64,000 nucleotides of DNA from Hydrogenophaga pseudoflava NBRC 102511 (GTDB lineage: Bacteria; Pseudomonadota; Gammaproteobacteria; Burkholderiales; Burkholderiaceae_C): positions 167,781 through 231,780 of the forward strand of contig NZ_BCWQ01000007.1 in assembly GCF_001592285.1 (NCBI RefSeq), read 5' to 3'. Below the pieces are notes generated by a model, which was not told where the DNA came from, did no database searches, and worked only from the letters and a program-made list of their open reading frames with translations. A program made the translations under genes and the position numbers. Shown here one piece after another: positions 51,058-61,306 of this stretch (the first letter of the stretch is position 1; each line of letters starts with the position of its first letter).

Positions 51058-53178
51058 TTACGCGGCAAGTCGGGACAGATCGGCGACGCGGTTCATGGCC
51101 TCGTGCAGCGACTTCAGCAGCCCCAGGCGGTTGGCCTTGAGCGCCGCATCGTCGGCATTGACCATCACACCGTCGAAGAAGGCGTCCACCGGCGTGCGCA
51201 GTGCGGCCAGCGCCTGCAGACTGGCGGTGTGGTCGCCCGCGTCGAACTTGGCGTTGGCGGCGGGCACGGTGGCCTGCATGGCGGCGTAAAGGTCTTTTTC
51301 AGCGGGCTCCACGAACAGCGCCGGGTTGACCGCAGCGCCCTCGCCTTCGGACTTCTTGAGGATGTTGCCGATGCGCTTGTTGGCCGCGGCCAGCGCAGGT
51401 GCCTCGGGCAGCGCGGCGAAGGCGCGCACCGCCTGCAGGCGCTGAGCCACGTCGGCCAGGCGCTGCGGGCGCAAGGCCAGCACGGCGTCGACTTCCTGGG
51501 CGCTGGCGCCCTGCTCACGCAGGCCACCGGCGAGTCGGTCGTAGATGAAGTCGGCCAGGGCTGGGGTGGCGTCGCCGATCTTGTCGCCGAAGGCCGGCAC
51601 CGCCGCCGACAGCAGCGCGGTCAGCTCCAGCGGCAGGTCCTTCTCGACCAGCATGCGGATCACACCCAGCGCATGGCGGCGCAGCGCGAACGGGTCCTTG
51701 TCGCCGGTCGGCAGGTTGCCGATGCCGAACATGCCGACCAGGGTTTCCAGCTTGTCGGCCAGCGCCACCACCACGCCGGTCTGGTTGCGCGGCAGCTCGT
51801 CACCGGCGAAGCGCGGGCGGTAGTGGTCTTCGATGGCAAAGGCAATGTCGTCGCTCAGGCCATCGTGGCGCGCGTAGTAGCCACCCATGATGCCCTGCAG
51901 CTCGGGGAACTCGCCCACCATGTCGGTCACGAGGTCGGTCTTGGCCAGGCGCGCGGCCAGCAGCGAGCGCGCCGCCAGTTCGGGGCCACCCAGCTTCAGG
52001 CCGATGGTTTCGGCGATGGCACAGACACGCTCCATGCGCTCGCCCTGCGTGCCCAGCTTGTTGTGGTAGACCACCTTGGCCAGGGCCGGCACGCGGCTCT
52101 CCAGTGTCTTCTTGCGGTCCTGGTCGAAGAAGAACTTGGCGTCGGCCAGGCGCGGGCGCACCACGCGCTCGTTGCCGCCGATCACCGCGCTGGCGTCGTC
52201 GGGGCGGATGTTGCTGACCACCAGGAACTGGTTGGTCAGCTTGCCCTGCGCGTCCAGCAGCGGGAAGTACTTCTGGTTGGCCTTCATCGTGAGGATCAGG
52301 CACTCCTGTGGCACGTCGAGGAACTCCTTCTCGAACGAGCAGGTCAGCACGTTCGGGCGCTCGACCAGCGCCGTCACTTCGTCCAGCAGCGCGTCGTCGT
52401 CGATCGGCTGGCATCCGCCGCCGACCTTGGCGGCCGCAGCGGCCAGCTGTTTCTTGATTTCGGCCTTGCGCTCGGCGAACGAGGCGATCACCGCGCCGTC
52501 CCTGGCCAACGTCGCGGCGTAGGCGTCGGCATCGGCCAGCGGCACCGGATCGATGGCTGCTTCAAAGCGGTGGCCGTGCGTGCTGTTGCCCGCCGTCAGG
52601 CCCAGGGCCTTGACCGGCACCACGTCGGCGCCGTGCAGCGCCACCAGACCGTGCGCCGGGCGCACGAAGTTCACGCTGGACCAGCCGGGCAGTTCGCAAT
52701 CCGTTTCGAGCTGGTAGCTCATGACCTTGGGAATCGGCAGCTTGGCGATGGCCTCGTGGAGCGCCTTCTGCAGGCCCTCGGCGAGCTCGACGCCGGGCTG
52801 CACGCTGTCGAAGAACAGGGCTTCGGCCTTGCCATCGGGTGCGCGCTTGAGGCCGGCCACGGCGGAGGCATCAGCCCCCAGACCAGCCAGCCGCTTGAGC
52901 AGGGCGGGCGTGGGCGCACCGCTGGCGTCCAGGCCGACGCTGACCGGCATCAGCTTCTGCGACACGGCCTTGTCGGCCGCTTTGGCGGCGACGCCGGTCA
53001 CGTGCGCGGCCAGTCGGCGCGGCGAGGCGAACGGCGTGACCACCGCGTCGGCGGCGGTCAGGCCCTGGGCCTTGAGTTGGTCGGCCAGCACGCCGGCGAA
53101 AGCATCACCCAGCTTCTTGAGCGCCTTGGGCGGCAGCTCTTCCACAAACAGTTCGACGAGGAGGTTCTTCGTTGTCAT
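51058..53178 (-). CDS. glyS: glycine-tRNA ligase beta subunit
   Basis: 706 residues of the bacterial alpha2beta2 glycyl-tRNA synthetase. KNLLVELFVEELPPKAL is the family N terminus; HGHRFEAAIDPVPL and ANQKYFPLLDAQGKLTNQFLVVSNI fall in the middle; the C-terminal anticodon-binding DALR-type helices end RLGLLKSLHEAMNRVADLSRLA. Forms the tetrameric enzyme with GlyQ, whose gene is 15 bases upstream. Confidence 0.97.
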   Translation of the reverse strand: MTTKNLLVELFVEELPPKALKKLGDAFAGVLADQLKAQGLTAADAVVTPFASPRRLAAHVTGVAAKAADKAVSQKLMPVSVGLDASGAPTPALLKRLAGLGADASAVAGLKRAPDGKAEALFFDSVQPGVELAEGLQKALHEAIAKLPIPKVMSYQLETDCELPGWSSVNFVRPAHGLVALHGADVVPVKALGLTAGNSTHGHRFEAAIDPVPLADADAYAATLARDGAVIASFAERKAEIKKQLAAAAAKVGGGCQPIDDDALLDEVTALVERPNVLTCSFEKEFLDVPQECLILTMKANQKYFPLLDAQGKLTNQFLVVSNIRPDDASAVIGGNERVVRPRLADAKFFFDQDRKKTLESRVPALAKVVYHNKLGTQGERMERVCAIAETIGLKLGGPELAARSLLAARLAKTDLVTDMVGEFPELQGIMGGYYARHDGLSDDIAFAIEDHYRPRFAGDELPRNQTGVVVALADKLETLVGMFGIGNLPTGDKDPFALRRHALGVIRMLVEKDLPLELTALLSAAVPAFGDKIGDATPALADFIYDRLAGGLREQGASAQEVDAVLALRPQRLADVAQRLQAVRAFAALPEAPALAAANKRIGNILKKSEGEGAAVNPALFVEPAEKDLYAAMQATVPAANAKFDAGDHTASLQALAALRTPVDAFFDGVMVNADDAALKANRLGLLKSLHEAMNRVADLSRLAA

Positions 53179-53193
53179 TCTTGTTGCTCCGGC

Positions 53194-54099
<906 letters not shown>

Positions 54100-54190
54100 G
54101 GTCGGGTGCCGACGACGGGCCGGTCGGCAAGGTGATGCGGTGTGTGGCGCGGCGGCCGCCCCAACGGCGGGCCGCGCAAAACCCTGGATT

Positions 54191-56029
54191 TTACGGGCCG
54201 GCCTGCGCGTCGCCGCCGCCCGCGCGCACCGGCCGGCGCGTCCCCAGGCGGCGCACCAGCAGCGCCAGCGCCACCACCGCCAGGCACAGTCCCCAGACCG
54301 GCCCCTGCCCCCAGCGCGAGGCCCAGGCGGCGTAGGGTGTGAGGCCCGTGCGCCCCTGCACCGAAACCTCCAGCCGGTCGCGCACCAGGCGCGGCAGGCG
54401 CTGCGTCACCACGCCACGGTGGTCGATGGCGGCGGTGGCGCCGGTGTTGGTGGCGCGCAGCATGGGGCGGCCCAGCTCCATCGCCCGCAGGCGCGAGATC
54501 TGCAGGTGCTGGTCGATCGCCACGGTGTCGCCGAACCAGCCGATGTTGCTCAGGTTGACCAGCACCGTGGGTGCCACAGCCGGGTCGGCGAACGAGGCCG
54601 CCAGCTCCTCGCCGAACAGGTCCTCGTAGCAGATGTTGGGTGCCACGCGCTGGCCCGCCCAGTTCCAGCCCGGCTGCGCCAGCTCGCCGCGCGCGAAGTC
54701 GCCCAGCGGGATGTGCATGAGGTCGGTGAACCAGCGGAACAGCGGCGGAATGAACTCGCCGAAGGGCACCAGGTGGTGCTTGCTGTAGCGGTAGAAGCGC
54801 TCACCCGGGAAGCCCCCGTCGCGGCCCTTGAGCATGTCGGCCGACAGCCCCCAGGCCGAGTTGGTGTAGCCCGACTCCATGGACCCCAGCGGAATGCCGA
54901 CCATCACGCCCAGGCCCGGCGACCCCACCGGGGCCGACGACTCGATCACGCCGAACAGCGGCTCCCAGAACTCCGGCCCCAGCTGCTGCGGCAGCACCGG
55001 GACGGCCGTCTCGGGTGCCACCACCAGGTCCGGGCCGGCGCCGGCCAGTTTCGCGCGTGCGGCATCGACGATCTGCGCCGGGTACCAGGTCAGCGCCGTG
55101 GCGACACCGGTACCGGTCTCGAACTTCTCGTTCTGCGGGATGTTGCCCTGCAGCAGCCAGACGCGCAGCGGCCCCGCGTCGCCCGTTCCGCGCAGGCCGG
55201 CGTCGCGCCAGCGCTCACCCAGCACCACACTCAGCAACAAGGCCAGGGCGACGGCGCCCGCTGCCACCTGGCCCAGGGTCGTGGTCCAGTGACGCACCGG
55301 CGCCTGCAGACGACCGCCGATCCGGCGCACGTTGGGAAACAGCCGCCGCAGCAGCCCACCCCACACCGCAGGCACCAGCAGTGCCAGCGCGTAGGCCAGC
55401 AGCGCCGCGATCAGCCCCATGCCGTAGACCCCGACCCAGGGCGCCCAGGCGGCCATCAGGTCCGCCTGCGCATAACCGCCGGCCCCCCAGGGCAGACCGG
55501 TGAGCCAGCGGCCACGCACCAGCTCGGCCAGGGTCCAGAGCGCAGCAAACAGCAGCGCCTGCAGCCAGCGGGGCCGCGGCGCCCAGGCGCACAGCGCCCA
55601 CGCCGCCAGCCCGTAGAACAGGGCCAGCGCGCCGGACAGCGCCGCCACGGCGAGCACCGCCATCCACGAGGCGAGGCCGCCGTAGGTGTGCATCGAGACA
55701 TACAGCCACCAGAGGCTGCCGGCCAGCCAGACCCAGGCGAACACCCAGCCGCGCCAGAAGCCTTGGCCGTTGCGGTGGGCGTGGCGCAGCGCAAACACCA
55801 GCAGGGCCAGCGAGACGATCTGCAGCCAGCCCGAAGGCGCCCCGGCCACGACACCGGGCGGCGCCCAGGCCGGCCACGGCCAGGCGAGCGAGGCGGCCTG
55901 CAGGGCACCACCCAGCACACAGACCAGGAACCAGAACACACCCGAGCCCCGCGCCGGGCGGCCGGGCGGCAGGCCCGTCAACGGGGACAGACTGGAGGGC
56001 GTGTGCAGGTTGCCGAACAGGCTGCGCAT
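54191..56029 (-). CDS. lnt: apolipoprotein N-acyltransferase
   Basis: 612 residues from the ATG before [11 protein letters not shown]-terminal six or so membrane helices and a periplasmic nitrilase-type domain. Catalytic triad: Glu (near 340) in VVAPETAVP, Lys (near 415) in [13 protein letters not shown], Cys (near 465) in [11 protein letters not shown]. Adds the third acyl chain to lipoproteins, such as the three lipoproteins in this window. Lies 11 bases after the corC stop; corC-lnt order is conserved in proteobacteria. Confidence 0.96.
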   Translation of the reverse strand: MRSLFGNLHTPSSLSPLTGLPPGRPARGSGVFWFLVCVLGGALQAASLAWPWPAWAPPGVVAGAPSGWLQIVSLALLVFALRHAHRNGQGFWRGWVFAWVWLAGSLWWLYVSMHTYGGLASWMAVLAVAALSGALALFYGLAAWALCAWAPRPRWLQALLFAALWTLAELVRGRWLTGLPWGAGGYAQADLMAAWAPWVGVYGMGLIAALLAYALALLVPAVWGGLLRRLFPNVRRIGGRLQAPVRHWTTTLGQVAAGAVALALLLSVVLGERWRDAGLRGTGDAGPLRVWLLQGNIPQNEKFETGTGVATALTWYPAQIVDAARAKLAGAGPDLVVAPETAVPVLPQQLGPEFWEPLFGVIESSAPVGSPGLGVMVGIPLGSMESGYTNSAWGLSADMLKGRDGGFPGERFYRYSKHHLVPFGEFIPPLFRWFTDLMHIPLGDFARGELAQPGWNWAGQRVAPNICYEDLFGEELAASFADPAVAPTVLVNLSNIGWFGDTVAIDQHLQISRLRAMELGRPMLRATNTGATAAIDHRGVVTQRLPRLVRDRLEVSVQGRTGLTPYAAWASRWGQGPVWGLCLAVVALALLVRRLGTRRPVRAGGGDAQAGP

Positions 56030-56040
56030 GGGCCGGGGGG

Positions 56041-56907
56041 TCAGGCGCCGGTGGGCACGGGCATCACCTTGAACCACTTCACCGCACCGCCCTTGGTGTG
56101 CAGCACGACAAAGCGCAGGCTGTCGAGCTCGTGCATCTCGCCGCGCTTGGGCACGTGGCCCATGGTGTGGGCGATCAGGCCGCCGATGGTGTCGAAGCCG
56201 TCCTCGGCCAGCTTGAGGCCAAAGGACTCGTTGATGCGTTCGATGGCGGTGTCACCGCTGACCCGCCAGGTGCCGTCGGCCAGGGCGAAGATGTCGCCGT
56301 CATCTTCGGCCACATCAAACTCGTCCTCGATCTCGCCGACGATCTCCTCGAGCACGTCCTCGATGGTGATGAGTCCGGCCACGCGGCCGAACTCGTCGAT
56401 GACGATGGCCAGGTGGTTGCGGTTGCCGCGGAATTCGCGCAGCAGGTCGTTGAGCCCCTTGCTCTCGGGCACGAAGGTGGCCGGGCGCAGCAGGGCGCGG
56501 ATGTTGAGCTCGGGCGCCCGCTGCAGCTTGAGCAGGTCCTTGGCCAGCAGGATGCCGATGATGTTCTCGCGCTCGCCCTCGTAGACCGGGAAGCGCGAGT
56601 GCGCGGTGCCGATGACCAGGTGCAGCAGCTCGTCGAACGGTGCGTCGATGTCGAGCACGTCCATGCGCGGTGCCGCCACCATCACGTCGCCCGCGCTCAT
56701 GTCGGCGATGCGGATCACGCCTTCGAGCATGACGCGCGATTCGGCGTTGATGATGTCGTTGTCCTCGGCCTCGGCGAGCGTCTCGATCAGCTCGTCCTTG
56801 GAGTCGGGCCCGGGGTGGATGAATTCCGCGAGCTTCTGCAGGAATCCACGTTTGTCTTCATGCCGCAGGCTGCGCTGCGGCCCCGTACTGGGGGGGTTGT
56901 CGGCCAC
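56041..56907 (-). CDS. corC: CorC/HlyC family CBS protein
   Basis: 288 residues from a GTG (Val before ADNPPSTGPQRS); a further GTG 18 codons up is possible and neither has a good ribosome-binding site. Typical soluble CorC: SKDELIETLAEAEDNDIINAESRVMLEGVIRIADMSAGDVMV, two CBS motifs, and C-terminal transporter-associated domain (GDTAIERINESFGLKLAEDGFDTIGGLI). The family is linked to Mg/Co efflux but lacks a membrane domain here. Head of the corC-lnt unit. Confidence 0.9.
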   Translation of the reverse strand: MADNPPSTGPQRSLRHEDKRGFLQKLAEFIHPGPDSKDELIETLAEAEDNDIINAESRVMLEGVIRIADMSAGDVMVAAPRMDVLDIDAPFDELLHLVIGTAHSRFPVYEGERENIIGILLAKDLLKLQRAPELNIRALLRPATFVPESKGLNDLLREFRGNRNHLAIVIDEFGRVAGLITIEDVLEEIVGEIEDEFDVAEDDGDIFALADGTWRVSGDTAIERINESFGLKLAEDGFDTIGGLIAHTMGHVPKRGEMHELDSLRFVVLHTKGGAVKWFKVMPVPTGA

Positions 56908-56993
56908 TGGGGAGAGGGGGTGGTTGAAACAGCGGCAAAGGATACCGCAAGGCCGTGACACCGGCCAGACGCCGCGTCAGCGGCGCAGGGGAG

Positions 56994-57671
56994 TCACTTC
57001 ATCCGGTCGCGCGAATCGCGCACGCCCTGCCGGATTTCCTGCAGCAGCGCCAGCGCGTCCCAGAAGTTCTTGGCCTGGGCCTTGAGCTGGTAGTTGGTCA
57101 GGGCCAGCTGCTCATCGATGAGCTCGGTGACGCGGGAGTCGAAATCGGCCGGCGGCAGGCGCAGGTGCGCCTCGGCCTCGGGACCTTCGCGCTCGATCGA
57201 CGCGCCCGCCTTGCGCGCGATGCGCAGCATGGCAGTGTTTTCGGACAACGCGTGGATGAACAGCTGGCTCACGCCTTCATTGCGCGCGTGCATCACGGCC
57301 CGCTCGAACAGGCGGCGGCCATAGCCCCGGCCGCGAGCCGACTTCGACACCGACACACCGAACTCCGCGCAGCTGGCGCAGCTCGGGTCGATCGAGTAGG
57401 CCAGGTGCGCCATGGCGATCAGTTCCAGCTTGCGGTTGAAGATGCCGAACAGTTCGTCGCGCCCGAAGTTGAGCTTGTCCACGTAGCGGGCGATCTGCTC
57501 GTCGTTGGCGGCGTATCCGAAGCGGAGGTAGCGGTCGTGGGGCGTCAGCGCCAGCAGGTGCGCCTGGATGCTCGCCGCGTGGGAGCGGCCAATGGAACGG
57601 ATCGGCACCGCAGCGCTGGCGGCCGTGGGCGTGCGTTCCGGTGCGGGGGTGGCGGTGGCGTCGTTCGACAT
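56994..57671 (-). CDS. GNAT N-acetyltransferase, likely leaderless mRNA
   Basis: 225 residues. GNAT fold with acetyl-CoA loop VSVSKSARGRGYGRRLFERAVMHARN and the strand FIHALSENTAMLRIARKAGA. An N-terminal Ala/Thr/Pro-rich stretch (first about 20) precedes it. Target unknown. The ATG has no ribosome-binding site; a TACATT -10 lies six bases before it with a TTGTCG -35 sixteen bases farther up, so the predicted transcript starts at or next to the ATG. Confidence 0.88.
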   Translation of the reverse strand: MSNDATATPAPERTPTAASAAVPIRSIGRSHAASIQAHLLALTPHDRYLRFGYAANDEQIARYVDKLNFGRDELFGIFNRKLELIAMAHLAYSIDPSCASCAEFGVSVSKSARGRGYGRRLFERAVMHARNEGVSQLFIHALSENTAMLRIARKAGASIEREGPEAEAHLRLPPADFDSRVTELIDEQLALTNYQLKAQAKNFWDALALLQEIRQGVRDSRDRMK

Positions 57672-57677
57672 GGCGTG

Positions 57678-57705
57678 AATGTAAGGGTTTTCCCTATATC
57701 GACAA
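57678..57705 (-). promoter_or_regulatory. promoter of GNAT gene with palindromic spacer
   Basis: Minus strand: TTGTCG (-35), 16-base spacer, TACATT (-10), then CACGCC and ATG. The spacer holds the palindrome-like AGGG-AAAA-CCCT (57684-57695), suited to a regulator that binds between the hexamers. Confidence 0.5.
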
Positions 57706-57746
57706 GGTCGTATGGCTCTAAATCCGGAAATGCCCGATGAACGGCG

Positions 57747-58220
57747 TCAGACCGGCAAGGCGGTGGTGCTCTTGACCCGGTCCATCACGAAACTGGTCTT
57801 GCAGTCCTGCACGCTGGGGTGGCGCAGCAGCACGTCCATCATGAAGCGCGAGTAGGCGGCCATGTCGGCCACCACCAGGCGCAGCAGGAAGTCCATCTCG
57901 CCGGTCAGCGCGGCGCATTCCACCACCTCGGGCCAGCCCATCACGCTGGCGCGGAACTCGTCCATCGGGTTGCGCTTGGCCGCACCGCTGTGTTTTTCCA
58001 GCCGAACGTTCACCCAGGCGGTCAGGCCCAGGCCCACGGCCTCCGGTTTGACCAGCGCGACGTAGCGGGCGATCACCCCGGTCTCTTCGAGCCGACGGAC
58101 GCGGCGCAGCACCGCGCTGGGCGAGAGCCCCACCGCCTCGGCGATCTGGTCGTAGGTGGCGCGCCCATCGGCCTGAAGGCTGCGCAGGATGTGGCGGTCG
58201 AGCTTGTCCAGTGCTTGCAT
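57747..58220 (-). CDS. Lrp/AsnC family regulator next to hppD
   Basis: 157 residues from the ATG before QALDKLDRHIL (two ATG codons 2 and 3 codons up are alternatives). N-terminal winged helix ATYDQIAEAVGLSPSAVLRRVRRLEETGVI, C-terminal RAM ligand-binding domain (WPEVVECAALTGEMDFLLRLVVADMAAYSRFMMDVL). Divergent from hppD across 118 bases holding an extended palindrome, so it probably controls tyrosine/phenylalanine catabolism and itself; that role is inferred from position. Confidence 0.92.
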   Translation of the reverse strand: MQALDKLDRHILRSLQADGRATYDQIAEAVGLSPSAVLRRVRRLEETGVIARYVALVKPEAVGLGLTAWVNVRLEKHSGAAKRNPMDEFRASVMGWPEVVECAALTGEMDFLLRLVVADMAAYSRFMMDVLLRHPSVQDCKTSFVMDRVKSTTALPV

Positions 58221-58222
58221 AC

Positions 58223-58245
58223 GCATCATTCTGCAGGAATCATGC
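58223..58245. promoter_or_regulatory. Lrp-type operator between the regulator gene and hppD
   Basis: GCATCATTCTGCAGGAATCATGC is a 23-base palindrome with eight of eleven pairs matching (GCAT-ATTC/GAAT-ATGC). It begins three bases before the regulator ATG and is 93 bases before the hppD ATG, in the leader of both genes. Confidence 0.55.
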
Positions 58246-58338
58246 AATCTGGACCAGTGGCGCGCCCCATTTCGCAGCGATCGTGCGACCCTGCGCTTCT
58301 ACAGTGGCGCATTCAGCCCGATCACAAAGGAGACCACC

Positions 58339-59460
58339 ATGAACGCCAGCCTGCCCGCTTCCGCAACGACCGCCCTGAGCACCTGGGACAACCCCATGGG
58401 CACCGACGGTTTTGAGTTCATCGAGTACGCCGCGCCGGACCCGGCGGCCATGGGTGCGCTGTTCGAGCGCATGGGCTTCAAGCCGATCGCGAAACACCGC
58501 CACAAGAACGTGACGCTGTACCGCCAGGGCGGCATCAACTTCATCATCAACGCCGAACCCGACAGCTTCGCGCAGCGCTTCGCGCGCCTGCACGGCCCCA
58601 GCGTCTGCGCCATCGCCTTCCGCGTGCAGGACGCCAAGGCCGCCTACGAGCGCGCCATCGGCCTGGGCGCCTGGGGCTACGCCAACGCCGCCGGCCCCGG
58701 CGAACTGAACATCCCGGCCATCAAGGGCATCGGCGACTCGATCATCTATTTCATCGACCGCTGGCGCGGCAAGAACGGCGCCAAGGAAGGCGACATCGGC
58801 AACATCGGCTTCTACGACGTGGATTTCTACCCCCTGCCCGGCGCCGAGCTGAACCCGGTGGGCCACGGCCTGACGGTCATCGACCACCTGACGCACAACG
58901 TGCACCGCGGCCGCATGGCCGAGTGGGCCGGCTTCTACGAGCGCCTGTTCAACTTCCGCGAGGTGCGCTACTTCGACCTGGAAGGCCAGCAGACCGGCAT
59001 CAAGAGCAAGGCGATGACCAGCCCCTGCGGCAAGATCCGCATCCCCATCAACGAGGAAGGCAACGACAAGGCCGGCCAGATCCAGGAGTACCTGGATCGC
59101 TACCAGGGCGAGGGCATCCAGCACATCGCGCTGGCCTCGACCAACCTCTACGACACGGTCGACGCGCTGCAGATGGAAGGTCTGAAGCTGCTGAACACCA
59201 GCGAGACCTACTACGAGCTGCTGCCCAAGCGCATCCCGAACCACGGCGAGGACATCGAGGCGCTCAAGGCCCGCAACATCCTGGTCGACGGCGCACCGGG
59301 CGAGCTGCTGCTGCAGATCTTCAGCGAAAACCAGCTCGGCCCCATCTTCTTCGAGTTCATCCAGCGCAAGGGCAACCAGGGCTTCGGCGAGGGCAACTTC
59401 AAGGCGCTGTTCGAGACCATGGAGCTCGACCAGATGCGCCGCGGCGTGCTCAAGGGCTGA
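58339..59460 (+). CDS. hppD: 4-hydroxyphenylpyruvate dioxygenase
   Basis: 373 residues, non-haem iron enzyme of tyrosine breakdown that forms homogentisate. Two VOC repeats. Iron ligands: His in VIDHLTHNV (near 180), His in GIQHIALAS (near 259), Glu in GPIFFEFIQRKG (near 337). The final block QGFGEGNFKALFETME is typical. AAAGGAGACCACC precedes the ATG. Its 3' end overlaps the convergent alpha/beta hydrolase by 11 bases. Confidence 0.96.
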   Translation: MNASLPASATTALSTWDNPMGTDGFEFIEYAAPDPAAMGALFERMGFKPIAKHRHKNVTLYRQGGINFIINAEPDSFAQRFARLHGPSVCAIAFRVQDAKAAYERAIGLGAWGYANAAGPGELNIPAIKGIGDSIIYFIDRWRGKNGAKEGDIGNIGFYDVDFYPLPGAELNPVGHGLTVIDHLTHNVHRGRMAEWAGFYERLFNFREVRYFDLEGQQTGIKSKAMTSPCGKIRIPINEEGNDKAGQIQEYLDRYQGEGIQHIALASTNLYDTVDALQMEGLKLLNTSETYYELLPKRIPNHGEDIEALKARNILVDGAPGELLLQIFSENQLGPIFFEFIQRKGNQGFGEGNFKALFETMELDQMRRGVLKG

Positions 59461-60424
59461 GCCTTCCCTGGAGCGCCGGAAGGGACAGCGTCCCTTCCAT
59501 CACCTCGTCCTCGAAGGCCATGGCGACATGCGGCTGGCCGTGGACGAAGCGGTTGTCGGCCCCGGGCAGTGTGGCCGTCGAGGCGGGGAACACGATGTTG
59601 TCGGCACTGGAGTACCAGCAGGTGAACGGCGCGTAGGTGCCCGTGGGCCAGCGCAGCTCCTCGTGCTGCCGCAGCGCCCGCAACCAGGGGCCGTCCTGCC
59701 GCATCTGCCGCCCGTTCGGCAAGTGGCTGAACTGCGCCAGCCAGGTGCCGTGGTGCGGCGAACCGATGGTGACGATGTGGCGCACCAAGTTGTCGGTATC
59801 GGGCGTCGCGGCGCGCCAGGCGCGCACCGCCAGCCCGCCCATGCTGTGACACACCAGCACAGGCGCCACGCCGGTCAGCGCATGGGCGCGCCGCACGGCC
59901 TCGTCGATCAGCGGGATGTAGTCGTCGATCGACCCAAAGACCGGCTCCAGGTTGACGCTGGTGTACCGCAGTCCGCGCGAGCGCAGCCTCTGCATCCACG
60001 GCAACCAGAAGCCGCGGTTGCAGACGAAGCCGTGCACGAAGACCACGGCCGGCTGGCCCGTTGCCCCGGCGGCATGATCGTCCGGCAGACACCACCATCG
60101 AAACGGCTGGCGCCAGGAAAACACCCGCGGCGCCGCCTGCACTTCGCGCCACCAGGCTTTCACCAGGGTGCGGGCGGTCGCCTGGGGCGCAGGATCGTGG
60201 CGGTTCACATGGGCGACGGCGAAGAACTCCAGCCCCAGCACCAGCGCATAGCCGAACAGCAGCAGCACGCCTCCGACGGCCACAGCCCAGCCCGGTCGCC
60301 CCCAGCTCCAGGCCATCCACCCGGCGAACAGTCCCACGGTGGCGAACACGATGAGTTGCTGCAAGCGGGCCAATGTCGAGCTTGAGGGCGTCGCCGCCAT
60401 GCCGGAAGGGTGTGGGTGCTGCAT
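59450..60424 (-). CDS. membrane-anchored alpha/beta hydrolase (lipase/PGAP1-like)
   Basis: 324 residues. N-terminal hydrophobic pair (LIVFATVGLFAGWMAWSW; VGGVLLLFGYALVLGLEFFAVAHV) anchors it. The hydrolase part has VVFVHGFVCNRGFW (oxyanion HGF), the nucleophile Ser in VLVCHSMGGLAVRAW, and VTIGSPHHGTW; the triad His is probably in HVAMAFED. Substrate unknown, likely an ester or lipid. Start is the ATG before QHPHPSG; a GTG three codons earlier is possible. 3' overlap with hppD. Confidence 0.88.
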   Translation of the reverse strand: MQHPHPSGMAATPSSSTLARLQQLIVFATVGLFAGWMAWSWGRPGWAVAVGGVLLLFGYALVLGLEFFAVAHVNRHDPAPQATARTLVKAWWREVQAAPRVFSWRQPFRWWCLPDDHAAGATGQPAVVFVHGFVCNRGFWLPWMQRLRSRGLRYTSVNLEPVFGSIDDYIPLIDEAVRRAHALTGVAPVLVCHSMGGLAVRAWRAATPDTDNLVRHIVTIGSPHHGTWLAQFSHLPNGRQMRQDGPWLRALRQHEELRWPTGTYAPFTCWYSSADNIVFPASTATLPGADNRFVHGQPHVAMAFEDEVMEGTLSLPALQGRLSP

Positions 60425-60522
60425 GAGCAGCACTATGTCATGTCCGGCATCTGGACGGTCTCCGTCGCCCTAGAGACCAGTCACTAAGGTGCCGTGCATG
60501 GCGGCGATAGACTCCGACGACC

Positions 60523-61260
60523 ATGCCGCAAGCTTCCGCCGCCGACCGCATACGGGCCCACCTCGCCACCGTCGACGCTCTGCGCACGCAAGCCCGCAGC
60601 GACGGAATCAACGCCGCGGTGTCTGCGATCAAACGTCTCCAGGCTCAGCGTTTCCAGGGCACCTACGCTGATGTGCTCGCGCACCGGGTGCAGGGCGCTG
60701 CGGCTCGCTTCTTCCTGGACGAGCTGTACGGGGATCACGACTTCGGCCAGCGCGATGCCCAGTTCGGGCGCATTGCCGGCGCCATCGAGCGCCTGTTTCC
60801 GGAGGCCGTCGCCGAGCTGTCGGTGGACCTGGCGGAAATGCACGCACTGACCGAGACCCTCGATCACACGATGGCGATGCACTGGCTGGCGCAGGATCCG
60901 AAGGAGTCCCCCGCGAAGCGTTACGTGCAAGCCTGGCGGGCGACCGGGCGGCGAGAGGCCCGTGAGCGGCAGCTGGGTGTTGTCGGGCACATGGGACTTG
61001 AACTGCAACGGCTGACGCGTAGCAAATCCTTGCTGATGTTGCTCAAGATGATGCGGCGCCCTGCTCAGGCGGCCGGGCTGTCCGATCTGCAGCATTTTCT
61101 CGAAGCTGGCTTCGCCGCATTTGCCGAGTTGGGGGACGCCCGCCCCTTCCTCTCGATCATTGCAGCGCGCGAACGGCGCTGGATCGATGCGCTGTTCAGC
61201 GATGACCTCACGGTTTGCGCTGCCGCGCTCGGCGCTGAGCTTTGTGCGACAGGGCCCTAG
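60523..61260 (+). CDS. conserved hypothetical protein (FFLDELYG type)
   Basis: 245 residues, mostly helical, no known motif recognised. The segment ARFFLDELYGDHDFGQRDAQFGRIAGAIERLFPE with LHALTETLD-like HALTETLDHTMA downstream recurs, to my recollection, in uncharacterised betaproteobacterial proteins. No signal or membrane segment. A TAGACT hexamer just upstream may be its -10. Followed 46 bases later by fadD on the same strand, so possibly co-transcribed. Confidence 0.75.
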   Translation: MPQASAADRIRAHLATVDALRTQARSDGINAAVSAIKRLQAQRFQGTYADVLAHRVQGAAARFFLDELYGDHDFGQRDAQFGRIAGAIERLFPEAVAELSVDLAEMHALTETLDHTMAMHWLAQDPKESPAKRYVQAWRATGRREARERQLGVVGHMGLELQRLTRSKSLLMLLKMMRRPAQAAGLSDLQHFLEAGFAAFAELGDARPFLSIIAARERRWIDALFSDDLTVCAAALGAELCATGP

Positions 61261-61306
61261 GGCTGGCCCTGAGGCTGGGCGGGAGCGGGACCATCAGAAT
61301 CGCTGC

